A stretch of 13,613 nucleotides of DNA from Intestinibacillus sp050255995 (GTDB lineage: Bacteria; Bacillota; Clostridia; Oscillospirales; Butyricicoccaceae). The notes below the pieces were generated by a model that ran no database searches, was not told the DNA's origin, and saw only the letters and a program-made list of their open reading frames with translations. Positions 1-6,320 of the stretch are shown piece by piece. The position numbers and the translations under genes are program-made. The DNA lies in assembly GCA_050255995.1 (NCBI GenBank), contig JBFWIM010000045.1:1-13613 (forward strand), in the 5' to 3' direction. Position 1 is the first letter of the stretch; each line of letters opens with the position of its first letter.

Positions 1-5
1 CTCTA

Positions 6-34
6 GATATAAGAGGAAAGCGCGCATTTGTCAA
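6..34 (-). promoter_or_regulatory. Leftward SigA-type promoter at window edge
   Basis: Read on the minus strand there is a perfect -35 box TTGACA (complement of 29-34), a 17-nt spacer and a -10-like TATATC (complement of 6-11). The -35 box lies between two GCGCGC hexamers (20-25 and 41-46), and a run of seven A/T bases lies upstream of it at 47-53. It would drive a gene lying beyond the left edge of the window. The -10 is only a 4/6 match, so the call rests on the -35 box and the spacing. Confidence 0.5.
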
Positions 35-157
35 GAGGCTGCGCGCAAAAAAACGGGATAATGGGTATACTAAAATCTGTAAATCAATTTCTTAATAATT
101 TATTTACCATTCCGACAAACTTTTGCCACAGTAACATGTTATTCTAAATACGCACAC

Positions 158-341
158 AAGGGAAACAACGGTTTCCCATCAAGAGGAATGTGGAAATTCC
201 TCTTTAAAAAAACCTGCCAGTCCGGCCGTGGGACGGAATACCGCGCGGCCAATGGATATGGCAGACTAAAAACAATGGGCAGGACATACGCTCTGCCTTG
301 GGAAAAAAGGCGCTCCGAAAAGTATTCGGGAGCGCCTTTTG
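158..341 (+). ncRNA. Candidate structured RNA with five hairpins, unrecognised
   Basis: Five hairpins follow one another. H1: GGGAAAC/GTTTCCC at 160-166/171-177, loop AACG. H2: 9 bp at 181-189/196-204. H3: a long bulged stem at 214-219/259-264, 220-223/254-257, 224-230/244-250 and 234-236/241-243, loop AATA. H4: GGCAG/CTGCC at 278-282/293-297, extended by CAA/TTG. H5: the terminator stem at 305-341. A-rich single-stranded linkers separate them (206-212, 267-275). H3 contains two G-U pairs when read on the plus strand that would be A-C mismatches on the minus strand, which favours plus-strand transcription. Only a weak promoter is visible (TTGCCA 123-128, then TAAATA 145-150). I do not recognise 6S, SRP, tmRNA, RNase P or a known riboswitch. 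No rightward gene follows it closely, so a stand-alone small RNA is more likely than a leader. Start and function are unknown. Confidence 0.45.
305..340. terminator. Bidirectional intrinsic terminator
   Basis: A hairpin pairs 305-316 with 329-340 and 317-319 with 325-327, with one bulged G at 328 and a 5-nt loop. A and T runs flank the stem. On the minus strand it ends in six T and lies about 60 nt past the stop of the BofA-family gene, so it should terminate that gene. On the plus strand it ends in four T and could terminate the structured RNA candidate. Confidence 0.8.
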
Positions 342-401
342 TGTGTTGAGATTTGCAATTTCCGGGGTGGGGACTTTGGACACGGTATCGTGATCTGCGT
401 A

Positions 402-665
402 CTATGTAAGACTCCACCCGAGCAGCAGCAGCAACACCAGCCCGGCGGGGCCAAGTATCGCGACAATTGCCGTATTAATTAGATTGATGCCAATGGTAAT
501 GCCGATCAGTGAGCCAAATACATTGCAGACAACCAGTCCGAGAAACCCAAAGACCATGTGCGCCAGCGCCTTGAGCCCCCAGCGAATGGGCGTGAACAGC
601 GCCCCGAATGCCAGAAGTATAAAAAGCGCCAAAACACCATATACCAGATACGCGCCGATATCCAT
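402..665 (-). CDS. BofA-family small membrane protein (pro-sigma-K processing inhibitor family)
   Basis: This 87-residue protein is almost entirely hydrophobic: one membrane segment spans about residues 7-24 and two more lie in about 36-60 and 62-82. The layout matches the BofA family: a proline after the first segment (TPIRWGLKALAH, 25-36), a central V-C-N-V-F-G segment (46-51), a G-I-N-L-I-N-T stretch (59-65), then a small-residue turn (LGPAG) where the family usually has LGIPG. In Bacillus, BofA sits in the outer forespore membrane and holds the SpoIVFB protease inactive, delaying pro-sigma-K cleavage. Many Clostridia keep BofA-like proteins without a clear SpoIVFB partner, so the role here is open. 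The start is supported by GGGAGGG (complement 673-679), 7 nt upstream. It is divergent from the topoisomerase operon. The family call comes from sequence pattern only; no clear SigA promoter is visible upstream. Confidence 0.72.
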   Translation of the reverse strand: MDIGAYLVYGVLALFILLAFGALFTPIRWGLKALAHMVFGFLGLVVCNVFGSLIGITIGINLINTAIVAILGPAGLVLLLLLGWSLT

Positions 666-726
666 AAAAAATCCCTCCCACAGTTCCAGTCTATGGACGG
701 GAAGGACAAATTATGCGGGAGGCGAT

Positions 727-755
727 TTGACGAATGCATAAAATTAGACTATAAT
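727..755 (+). promoter_or_regulatory. Strong SigA-type promoter of the topoisomerase operon
   Basis: TTGACG (727-732), a 17-nt spacer and a perfect TATAAT (750-755) make an 11/12 match to consensus. Transcription should start near 762, giving a leader of about 25 nt before the ATG at 787. Confidence 0.85.
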
Positions 756-786
756 AATAGCAACTGCGAAAAAATGGGTGAAATAG

Positions 787-2781
787 ATGAAAAAAACCAC
801 GGCACAATACGGAAACGACAGCATTTCCTCCCTCAAGGGTGCGGACCGCGTCCGCAAACGCCCGGGCGTCATTTTTGGTTCGGACGGGATTGAGGGCTGC
901 GAGCACGCTGTGTTCGAAATTCTGTCCAACTCAATCGACGAGGCGCGCGAGGGCTACGGCGACCGTATTACGGTCACGCGCTACGCGGACGGTTCCATCG
1001 AGGTCGAGGATCTGGGCCGCGGCATCCCGGTCGACTACAACCCGAACGAGGAGCGCTACAACTGGGAGCTGGTCTTCTGCGAGCTGTATGCGGGCGGCAA
1101 ATACAAAAATAACGAGGGCGAAAATTATGAATTTTCGCTCGGTCTCAACGGCCTTGGCACCTGCGCAACCCAGTACGCCGCGGCATACATGGATGTAACA
1201 ATTATACGTGACGGGTTCGAGTATACGCTGCATTTCGAAAAGGGCGAAAACAAGACCGGAACGGCGGAAGGTTTTGTCAAAAAGCCGACGGACACTAAAA
1301 AGACCGGCACTACAATCCGTTGGAAACCGGATCTGGAAGTATTTACGGACATCAACATCCCGCTGGAATATTATCTGGACGTGCTGAAACGTCAGGCAGT
1401 CGTCAACAATAAGCTGCGCTTTGTCCTGCGTAATCAGGTGGGCGGAAGGTTTGAAACGACGGAATTCTGTTATCAGAACGGTATCGTCGATTATGTCACC
1501 GAGCTTGCCGGGGAAAACCCGCTGACCACGGTGCAGTTTTTTGAAAGCGAGCGCCGCGGGCGCGACCGCGCGGATAAGCCGGAGTACAAGGTTCGCTTAA
1601 GCTGCGCGTTCTGTTTTTCCTCTTCGGTCAGCCGCACGGAATACTACCACAACTCCTCCTGGCTGGAATACGGCGGTGCGCCGGACAAGGCGGTGCGCTC
1701 CGCGTTTGTGTCCGCGATCGACGGGTACATCAAGCAGCTTGGCAAGTACCAGAAAAACGAGAGTAAAATTTCCTATCAGGACGTGCTCGACAGCCTGGTG
1801 CTGGTTACAAACTGCTTTTCAACCTACACCTCTTACGAAAATCAGACCAAAAAAGCGATTACCAATAAGTTCATTCAGGAGGCGATGACCGATCACCTCA
1901 AGTCCTCGCTCGAGATTTATTTCATTGAAAACAAAGCCGAGGCCGACAGAATCGCCGAACAGATTCTGATCAACAAGCGCAGCCGGGAACAGGCGGAGAA
2001 GGCCCGGCTGAACATTAAAAAGAAACTGTCCGGTAATCTGGATATGGTAAACCGTGTACAGAAGTTTGTTGATTGCCGCACCAAGGACGTATCCCGCAGA
2101 GAGGTTTATATCGTGGAGGGCGACTCCGCGCTTGGCTCCTGCAAGCAGGGACGAGACGCGGAGTTCCAGGCGATCATCCCGGTGCGCGGCAAAATTCTCA
2201 ACTGCCTGAAGGCCGATTACGACAAGATATTTAAAAATGATATCATTACCGATCTGCTGAAGGTGCTTGGCTGCGGCGTTGAGGTGCGCACCAAGGCGTC
2301 CAAAGACCTGTCCGCGTTTGATCTCGACAGCCTGCGATGGAACAAGGTCATCATCTGCACCGACGCCGACGTGGACGGCTTCCAGATCCGCACGCTCATT
2401 CTGACGATGCTGTACCGTCTGGTGCCCACGCTCATTGAAAAGGGTTATGTCTATATCGCGGAGTCTCCGCTGTATGAAATCATCTACAGGGACAAGAGCT
2501 ATTTTGCATTTGATGAGAACGAAAAAGCCGCAGTCCTCAAAAAGTTCGAAGGCAAAAAGCTGCTGATCCAACGCTCCAAAGGCCTTGGCGAAAATGAGGC
2601 GGATATGATGTGGGAAACCACGATGAACCCTGCAACCCGCCGCCTGATCCGCGTCAAGCCCGAAGAGGCCGAGGCAACCTCGCGCATGTTTGACCTGCTG
2701 CTGGGCGAGAATCTGTCGGGGCGCAAGGAATACATCGCGGAAAACGGCCATCTCTACCTCGACCAGGCCGACATTTCTTAA
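787..2781 (+). CDS. parE: Type IIA DNA topoisomerase, ATPase/TOPRIM subunit (ParE/GyrB-like)
   Basis: 664 residues, the usual length for ParE or a short GyrB; it hydrolyses ATP to drive strand passage together with the A subunit encoded next. GHKL ATPase: Glu44, Asn48 and Asp51-Glu52 (E-I-L-S-N-S-I-D-E), then D75-L-G-R-G79. The ATP-lid motif reads GLNGLG (119-124) where gyrase and topo IV normally have GLHGVG. Transducer: QTK loop at 353-355. TOPRIM: E444-G-D-S and the DADVD acidic triad (Asp526, 528, 530), then QRSKGLGE (595-602) and WETTMNP. There is no large insertion of the E. coli GyrB type. The start follows a weak GGGTGA site (776-781). The gene is first in a two-gene operon, 40 nt before its partner. 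The symbol is provisional: the sequence is divergent from both gyrB and parE, and it could be a third paralogue beside a normal gyrase elsewhere. Confidence 0.94.
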   Translation: MKKTTAQYGNDSISSLKGADRVRKRPGVIFGSDGIEGCEHAVFEILSNSIDEAREGYGDRITVTRYADGSIEVEDLGRGIPVDYNPNEERYNWELVFCELYAGGKYKNNEGENYEFSLGLNGLGTCATQYAAAYMDVTIIRDGFEYTLHFEKGENKTGTAEGFVKKPTDTKKTGTTIRWKPDLEVFTDINIPLEYYLDVLKRQAVVNNKLRFVLRNQVGGRFETTEFCYQNGIVDYVTELAGENPLTTVQFFESERRGRDRADKPEYKVRLSCAFCFSSSVSRTEYYHNSSWLEYGGAPDKAVRSAFVSAIDGYIKQLGKYQKNESKISYQDVLDSLVLVTNCFSTYTSYENQTKKAITNKFIQEAMTDHLKSSLEIYFIENKAEADRIAEQILINKRSREQAEKARLNIKKKLSGNLDMVNRVQKFVDCRTKDVSRREVYIVEGDSALGSCKQGRDAEFQAIIPVRGKILNCLKADYDKIFKNDIITDLLKVLGCGVEVRTKASKDLSAFDLDSLRWNKVIICTDADVDGFQIRTLILTMLYRLVPTLIEKGYVYIAESPLYEIIYRDKSYFAFDENEKAAVLKKFEGKKLLIQRSKGLGENEADMMWETTMNPATRRLIRVKPEEAEATSRMFDLLLGENLSGRKEYIAENGHLYLDQADIS

Positions 2782-2821
2782 ATCCCGGCGAAACAATCTT
2801 TTGAGAGGCTGAACCAAATCC

Positions 2822-5026
2822 ATGATAAAGAAACCTGAAAATCCCGCCCACCCGGAGCATCCGGCGACAGACCAGCGCATCACCGATACGCTGGTCAAAA
2901 ACTACATGCCCTATGCCATGAGCGTCATTGTGTCGCGCGCCATTCCGGAGATCGACGGCTTTAAGCCGTCTCACCGTAAGCTGCTCTACACCATGTACAA
3001 AAAGGGCCTGCTGACCGGAAACCGTACCAAATCGGCCAACATTGTCGGCGAGACCATGAAGCTCAATCCGCACGGCGACGCCGCGATTTACGAGACCATG
3101 GTGCGGCTGACGCGCGGCAATGAGGCGCTGCTGATACCGTTCGTCGATTCCAAGGGCAATTTCGGAAAGGTCTATTCGCGCGACATGGCCTACGCCGCCG
3201 CACGTTACACCGAGGCCAAGCTTGACCAGATCTGCACCGAGCTCTTCCGTGATATCGACGGCGACGCGGTCGATTTTGTGGACAACTATGACGGCTCTAT
3301 GCGGGAGCCAACCCTGCTGCCGACGACCTTCCCCAACATTCTGGTATCTGCGAACACCGGCATCGCGGTCGGCATGGCGTCCAATTTCTGCGGCTTCAAC
3401 CTGCATGAGACCTGCCGCACCGCCATTGAATGCATTAAAAACCCCGATCACGATATTCTTACGACACTGCCCGCGCCCGACTTTTCAACCGGCGGCGAGA
3501 TCATCTTTGATGAGGATGAGATGCGCCGCATTTACAGTACGGGGCGGGGCTCGTTCAAGATCCGGTCAAAGTGGCAGTATATCAGGAAGGAAAACCTGAT
3601 TGAAGTGACGCAGATTCCGTATACCACAACGCTTGAGGCTATCATTGATAAGGTTGCCGAGCTGGTGAAGTCCGGCAAGATCCGGGAAATTTCCGATATC
3701 CGCGACGAAACCGACCTTTCCGGCCTCAAGCTCGCGATCGACCTCAAGCGCGGCGTCGACCCGGACAAGCTGATGGCGAAGCTTATGAAGATGACGCAGC
3801 TGATGGACTCCTTCGCCTGCAATTTCAACGTTCTGATCGGTGGCATGCCGCGTGTGCTTGGCGTGCGTGAGCTGCTGGGCGAGTGGACAGCTTGGCGCAC
3901 CGACTGTGTCCGCCGCCGCGTATTCTTTGATCTGAGCCGTAAAAAAGAGAAGCTGCACCTGCTGCATGGCCTCTCCAAAATCCTGCTGGACATTGACCGT
4001 GCGATCAAAATTATCCGTGAGACCGAGGAGGACGCCGAGGTTATCCCGAACCTGATGATCGGCTTCGGCATTGACGATAAACAGGCCGAGTTCATCGCGG
4101 AAATCCGTCTGCGTCACATCAACAAGGAATATATCCTCAAGCGTGTGCAGGAGACTGCCGATCTCGAAAAGGAGATTGCGCGTCTGGAGGATATTCTGAA
4201 GCACCGCTCCAAGATTCAGGCGATCATCATCAAGGAGCTCGAAGCCGTTATCAAGAAATACCCCGCGCCGCGCCGCAGCGAAATTATTTATGCGCACGAG
4301 GTGGAAGCGTATGACGAGCAGGAGGATACCCCGGATTATCCGGTGCTCATCTTCCTGACACGCGAGGGCTATTTCAAAAAGATCACGCCCGCGTCCTTCC
4401 GTATGGGCTCCGACCACAAGCTCAAAGACGGCGACGAGATTGTCTGGCAGACGGAGTCGACCAACCGCGCCGATATCATCTTCCTGACCGACCGGCAGCA
4501 GGCCTACAAAGCCCATCTGTACGACTTTGAGGATTGCAAGGCGTCTGCTCTGGGCGATTTCCTGCCGCAGAAACTCGGCATGGACGAGGGCGAAACGCCG
4601 GTCTTTGCCTTCCTGCCCGGCGATTACAAATCCACGCTGGTCGTCGTATTCCGCAACGGCAAGGTTGCGCGTTTCTCCATGGAGAGTTTCGAGACCAAGA
4701 CCAACCGCCGCCGTCTGACCGGCGCGTATTCGGACAAGTCCCCGGCTGTCGCGTTCTTTGCTGCGGGTGACGATGAGGAGATCACGCTGTTCTCCTCCGC
4801 GAACCGTGCCATGACCTTCCGTGTCGGCGCGCTGGATGTCAAGACTACGCGCTCGACACAGGGCGTGCAGACCATGGTGCTGCGCGGTAAGCATGAGGTC
4901 ACCCGTGCCTGCCGCATGGAAGAGGCGGGGCTGTCGGATAATGGCCGCTATCGCTGCCGGACGATTCCGTCGATCGGCGCGATCTTGCGGGATGAGGATT
5001 TGCCGGATAAACAGCTTACGCTGTAA
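2822..5026 (+). CDS. parC: Type IIA DNA topoisomerase, breakage-reunion subunit (ParC/GyrA-like)
   Basis: 734 residues. The winged-helix/tower core shows DGFKPSHRK (45-53), NPHGDAAIYE (82-91) and AARYTEAKL (126-134), with Tyr129 the expected DNA-linking residue. NILVSANTGIAVGMASN (172-188) is the conserved core stretch near the active site. A coiled region spans about 440-475. The C-terminal part (about 505-734) has four recognisable beta-pinwheel-type repeats: residues 507-526, 551-569, 605-622 and 653-670. No GyrA box (QRRGGKG) is visible, which argues for relaxation/decatenation rather than supercoiling; this and the symbol parC are inference. In the quinolone region, Ala87 replaces the Ser equivalent to E. 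coli GyrA Ser83, and Glu91 is at the Asp87 position. GAGAGG (2803-2808) lies 13 nt before the ATG, a rather long spacing. The gene is the second in its operon and is followed at once by a terminator. Confidence 0.94.
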   Translation: MIKKPENPAHPEHPATDQRITDTLVKNYMPYAMSVIVSRAIPEIDGFKPSHRKLLYTMYKKGLLTGNRTKSANIVGETMKLNPHGDAAIYETMVRLTRGNEALLIPFVDSKGNFGKVYSRDMAYAAARYTEAKLDQICTELFRDIDGDAVDFVDNYDGSMREPTLLPTTFPNILVSANTGIAVGMASNFCGFNLHETCRTAIECIKNPDHDILTTLPAPDFSTGGEIIFDEDEMRRIYSTGRGSFKIRSKWQYIRKENLIEVTQIPYTTTLEAIIDKVAELVKSGKIREISDIRDETDLSGLKLAIDLKRGVDPDKLMAKLMKMTQLMDSFACNFNVLIGGMPRVLGVRELLGEWTAWRTDCVRRRVFFDLSRKKEKLHLLHGLSKILLDIDRAIKIIRETEEDAEVIPNLMIGFGIDDKQAEFIAEIRLRHINKEYILKRVQETADLEKEIARLEDILKHRSKIQAIIIKELEAVIKKYPAPRRSEIIYAHEVEAYDEQEDTPDYPVLIFLTREGYFKKITPASFRMGSDHKLKDGDEIVWQTESTNRADIIFLTDRQQAYKAHLYDFEDCKASALGDFLPQKLGMDEGETPVFAFLPGDYKSTLVVVFRNGKVARFSMESFETKTNRRRLTGAYSDKSPAVAFFAAGDDEEITLFSSANRAMTFRVGALDVKTTRSTQGVQTMVLRGKHEVTRACRMEEAGLSDNGRYRCRTIPSIGAILRDEDLPDKQLTL

Positions 5027-5043
5027 TCCCAAAAATGAAAAAT

Positions 5044-5077
5044 AAAAAAAGTTGACCGTTTGCGGTCAACTTTTTTT
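5044..5077. terminator. Perfect intrinsic terminator after topoisomerase operon
   Basis: GTTGACCG (5051-5058) pairs with CGGTCAAC (5063-5070) around a TTTG loop. Seven A before and seven T after extend the pairing to 15 bp. It sits 18 nt after the stop codon of the A subunit and would work in both directions. Confidence 0.93.
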
Positions 5078-5080
5078 GTT

Positions 5081-5112
5081 TTTCATGTCTCCTTATGAAA
5101 GGAGGCATGAAA
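5081..5112 (+). promoter_or_regulatory. Hairpin that buries the Shine-Dalgarno of the amidase gene
   Basis: TTTCATGTCTCCTT (5081-5094) pairs with AAGGAGGCATGAAA (5099-5112) around the loop ATGA: 14 continuous pairs including one G-U. The right arm contains the complete ribosome binding site AAGGAGG (5099-5105), and the hairpin ends 2 nt before the ATG at 5114. In RNA that includes the left arm, the site would be double-stranded. It is not followed by a T run, so it is not a second terminator. Confidence 0.8.
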
Positions 5113-5113
5113 T

Positions 5114-5794
5114 ATGCAGATTCAGGAAAAACTATCGCGCGGGGAAAACTATGCGGCGGAACCCAAGCGGATGGCGCGGGACATTCGGTATCTGGTCATC
5201 CATTTTACCGGGAACGACGGCGATACGGCTGAGGCAAATGCGGCCTATTTTGCGCGCGAGGCCGCCGGCGTTTCGGCGCACTATTTTGTGGACGCGTCGG
5301 AGGTATGGCGCAGCGTGCCGGAGGCATGCACGGCCTGGCACTGCGGTACCAGAGGAGCGTACTTCCATCCGGAGTGCCGCAACCGCTGTAGCATCGGCAT
5401 TGAGCTGTGCAGCAGAAAAAACAGTGCGGGCCGGTACATTTTTGCGTCGGAGACGGTGGAGCGCGCAGCGGCGCTGGCTCAGCTGCTGATGGAGCGTTAT
5501 GGAATTCCGGCGGAGCGGGTGCTGCGCCACTACGACGTCACGCACAAGAACTGTCCGGAGCCGTTTGTCCGGGACGCGGCGGCGTGGCAGGCATTCAAAA
5601 ACAGGCTGAAGGAGGATGAAGAAATGACAATCTATAAAACCTGGGCGGAGGTGCCCGATTGGGCGAAGGATACGGTTGCCAAGCTGACCCGGAAAGGGCT
5701 GCTGCAGGGAGAGGAGGGCTACCTCAATCTGGAACATAATATGCTGCGCGGCCTGGTCATCAACGACCGGGCGGGGTTATATGACGGCCAATAG
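5114..5794 (+). CDS. N-acetylmuramoyl-L-alanine amidase (Amidase_2, phage-endolysin-like)
   Basis: 226 residues; zinc amidase that cuts the bond between MurNAc and L-Ala of peptidoglycan. Catalytic domain (about 20-165): the zinc ligands by family pattern are His30 (YLVIHFTG), His139 (LRHYDVTHKNCP) and Cys147. Glu97 (SIGIEL) and Lys145 lie at the usual active-site positions of T7-lysozyme relatives. The C-terminal 50 residues (W178-AEVPDW to AGLYDGQ) resemble a single SLH-like helical module and may bind the wall. There is no signal peptide or membrane segment, so export would need a holin or cell lysis, as for a phage endolysin; no holin or other phage gene is adjacent. The start is set by AAAGGAGG (5098-5105), 8 nt upstream, which is itself buried in a hairpin. 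The gene is flanked by terminators on both sides and shows no clear promoter. It may be a domesticated phage lysin. Confidence 0.9.
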   Translation: MQIQEKLSRGENYAAEPKRMARDIRYLVIHFTGNDGDTAEANAAYFAREAAGVSAHYFVDASEVWRSVPEACTAWHCGTRGAYFHPECRNRCSIGIELCSRKNSAGRYIFASETVERAAALAQLLMERYGIPAERVLRHYDVTHKNCPEPFVRDAAAWQAFKNRLKEDEEMTIYKTWAEVPDWAKDTVAKLTRKGLLQGEEGYLNLEHNMLRGLVINDRAGLYDGQ

Positions 5795-5933
5795 ACGTTT
5801 CCGGGTTTTAGAGTCGGAGACTTTTGCGGTTTTGAACCCCTCAAAGATTCTGCTTAAAGCGGCGGATGCGGTTTCGCCCGATGGGAGCGGTCCGGCTGCC
5901 GGCACGGCTTTTTGAACCCCGCATCTCAATCAG
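5795..5933 (+). other. Non-coding gap with an 11-bp direct repeat
   Basis: No gene is supported between the amidase stop and the terminator at 5934. TTTTGAACCCC occurs at 5830-5840 and again at 5910-5920, 80 bp apart in the same direction. A short GCCG/CGGC hairpin (5898-5901/5905-5908) followed by five T precedes the second copy and could be a weak terminator for the amidase gene. The stretch may be decayed coding DNA, but I cannot show that. Confidence 0.4.
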
Positions 5934-5970
5934 AAAAAAAGAGCCCATCCGAAAGGATGGGCTCTTTTTT
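5934..5970. terminator. Bidirectional terminator between amidase and tRNA genes
   Basis: GAGCCCATCC (5941-5950) pairs perfectly with GGATGGGCTC (5955-5964) around a GAAA loop. Seven A precede the stem and six T follow it. On the minus strand it lies directly after the CCA end of tRNA-Gly and should end the tRNA transcript; on the plus strand it would stop transcription through the amidase gene. Confidence 0.93.
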
Positions 5971-6045
5971 GGAGCGGCTGACGAGGCTCGAACTCGCTAC
6001 CTCCACCTTGGCAAGGTGGCGCTCTACCAGATGAGCTACAGCCGC
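5970..6045 (-). tRNA. tRNA-Gly (anticodon GCC)
   Basis: 76 nt including an encoded CCA. The acceptor arm pairs GCGGCTG with CAGCCGC. The anticodon stem CCACC/GGTGG encloses the loop TTGCCAA, giving anticodon GCC (complement 6010-6012). The T-arm has GTTCGAGCC. It is the last of three tRNAs in the transcript, 4 nt after tRNA-Phe and abutting the terminator. Confidence 0.97.
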
Positions 6046-6049
6046 AAAA

Positions 6050-6125
6050 TGGTGCCTCCGGGCGGAATCGAACCACCGACACGGGGATTTTCAGTCCCCT
6101 GCTCTACCGACTGAGCTACAGAGGC
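6050..6125 (-). tRNA. tRNA-Phe (anticodon GAA)
   Basis: 76 nt including an encoded CCA. The acceptor arm pairs GCCTCTG with CGGAGGC, with one T-G wobble. The anticodon stem GGGGA/TCCCC encloses CTGAAAA, giving anticodon GAA (complement 6090-6092). It is the middle gene of the cluster, 8 nt after tRNA-Asp. Confidence 0.97.
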
Positions 6126-6133
6126 AAATAAAA

Positions 6134-6210
6134 TGGCGACTCGGAAGGGACTTGAACCCTCGACCTCCGGCGTGACAGGCCGGCGCTCTAACCGACTGAG
6201 CTACCGAGCC
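6134..6210 (-). tRNA. tRNA-Asp (anticodon GUC)
   Basis: 77 nt including an encoded CCA. The acceptor arm pairs GGCTCGG with CCGAGTC, with one G-T wobble. The anticodon stem CCGGC/GCCGG encloses CTGTCAC, giving anticodon GUC (complement 6174-6176). It is the first gene of the leftward tRNA transcript. Confidence 0.97.
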
Positions 6211-6237
6211 ATTTCATTTACAACGAAGTGCTTAATT

Positions 6238-6266
6238 AATATATAACATAAAATGCGTTTTGTCAA
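6238..6266 (-). promoter_or_regulatory. Promoter of the tRNA Asp-Phe-Gly cluster
   Basis: On the minus strand: a perfect -35 TTGACA (complement 6261-6266), a 17-nt spacer and TATATT (complement 6238-6243), an 11/12 match. The start would be near 6231, about 20 nt before tRNA-Asp. The region is sharply AT-rich compared with its surroundings. Confidence 0.8.
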
Positions 6267-6320
6267 CAGTATTTTCACAAATCGTACAGCGCTTTTTAAA
6301 AGGCCGGATGAGCCCTGTGC

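Noticed and set aside
224..250. Possible T-box-like ACCGCG element
   Set aside because: Only ACCGCG matches. The preceding UGGN is absent, the bases fit better in hairpin H3, and no rightward synthetase or biosynthesis gene follows.
139..417. Minus-strand open frame of 92 codons left of the BofA-family gene
   Set aside because: It runs through the terminator and hairpin region, has no ribosome site and shows no protein-like pattern.
1819..2898. Minus-strand open frame of 359 codons across the end of the topoisomerase B subunit
   Set aside because: Shadow frame running through the TOPRIM region and into the next gene; no family features.
3566..5032. Minus-strand open frame of 488 codons across the topoisomerase A subunit
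   Set aside because: Shadow of a conserved gene; no domain, and it begins beyond the stop of the real gene with no convincing ribosome site.
5866..6114. Plus-strand open frame of 82 codons over the tRNA genes
   Set aside because: It is antisense to tRNA-Gly and tRNA-Phe and crosses a strong terminator. The GGIEPPTRG-type stretch is the well-known spurious translation of an antisense tRNA.
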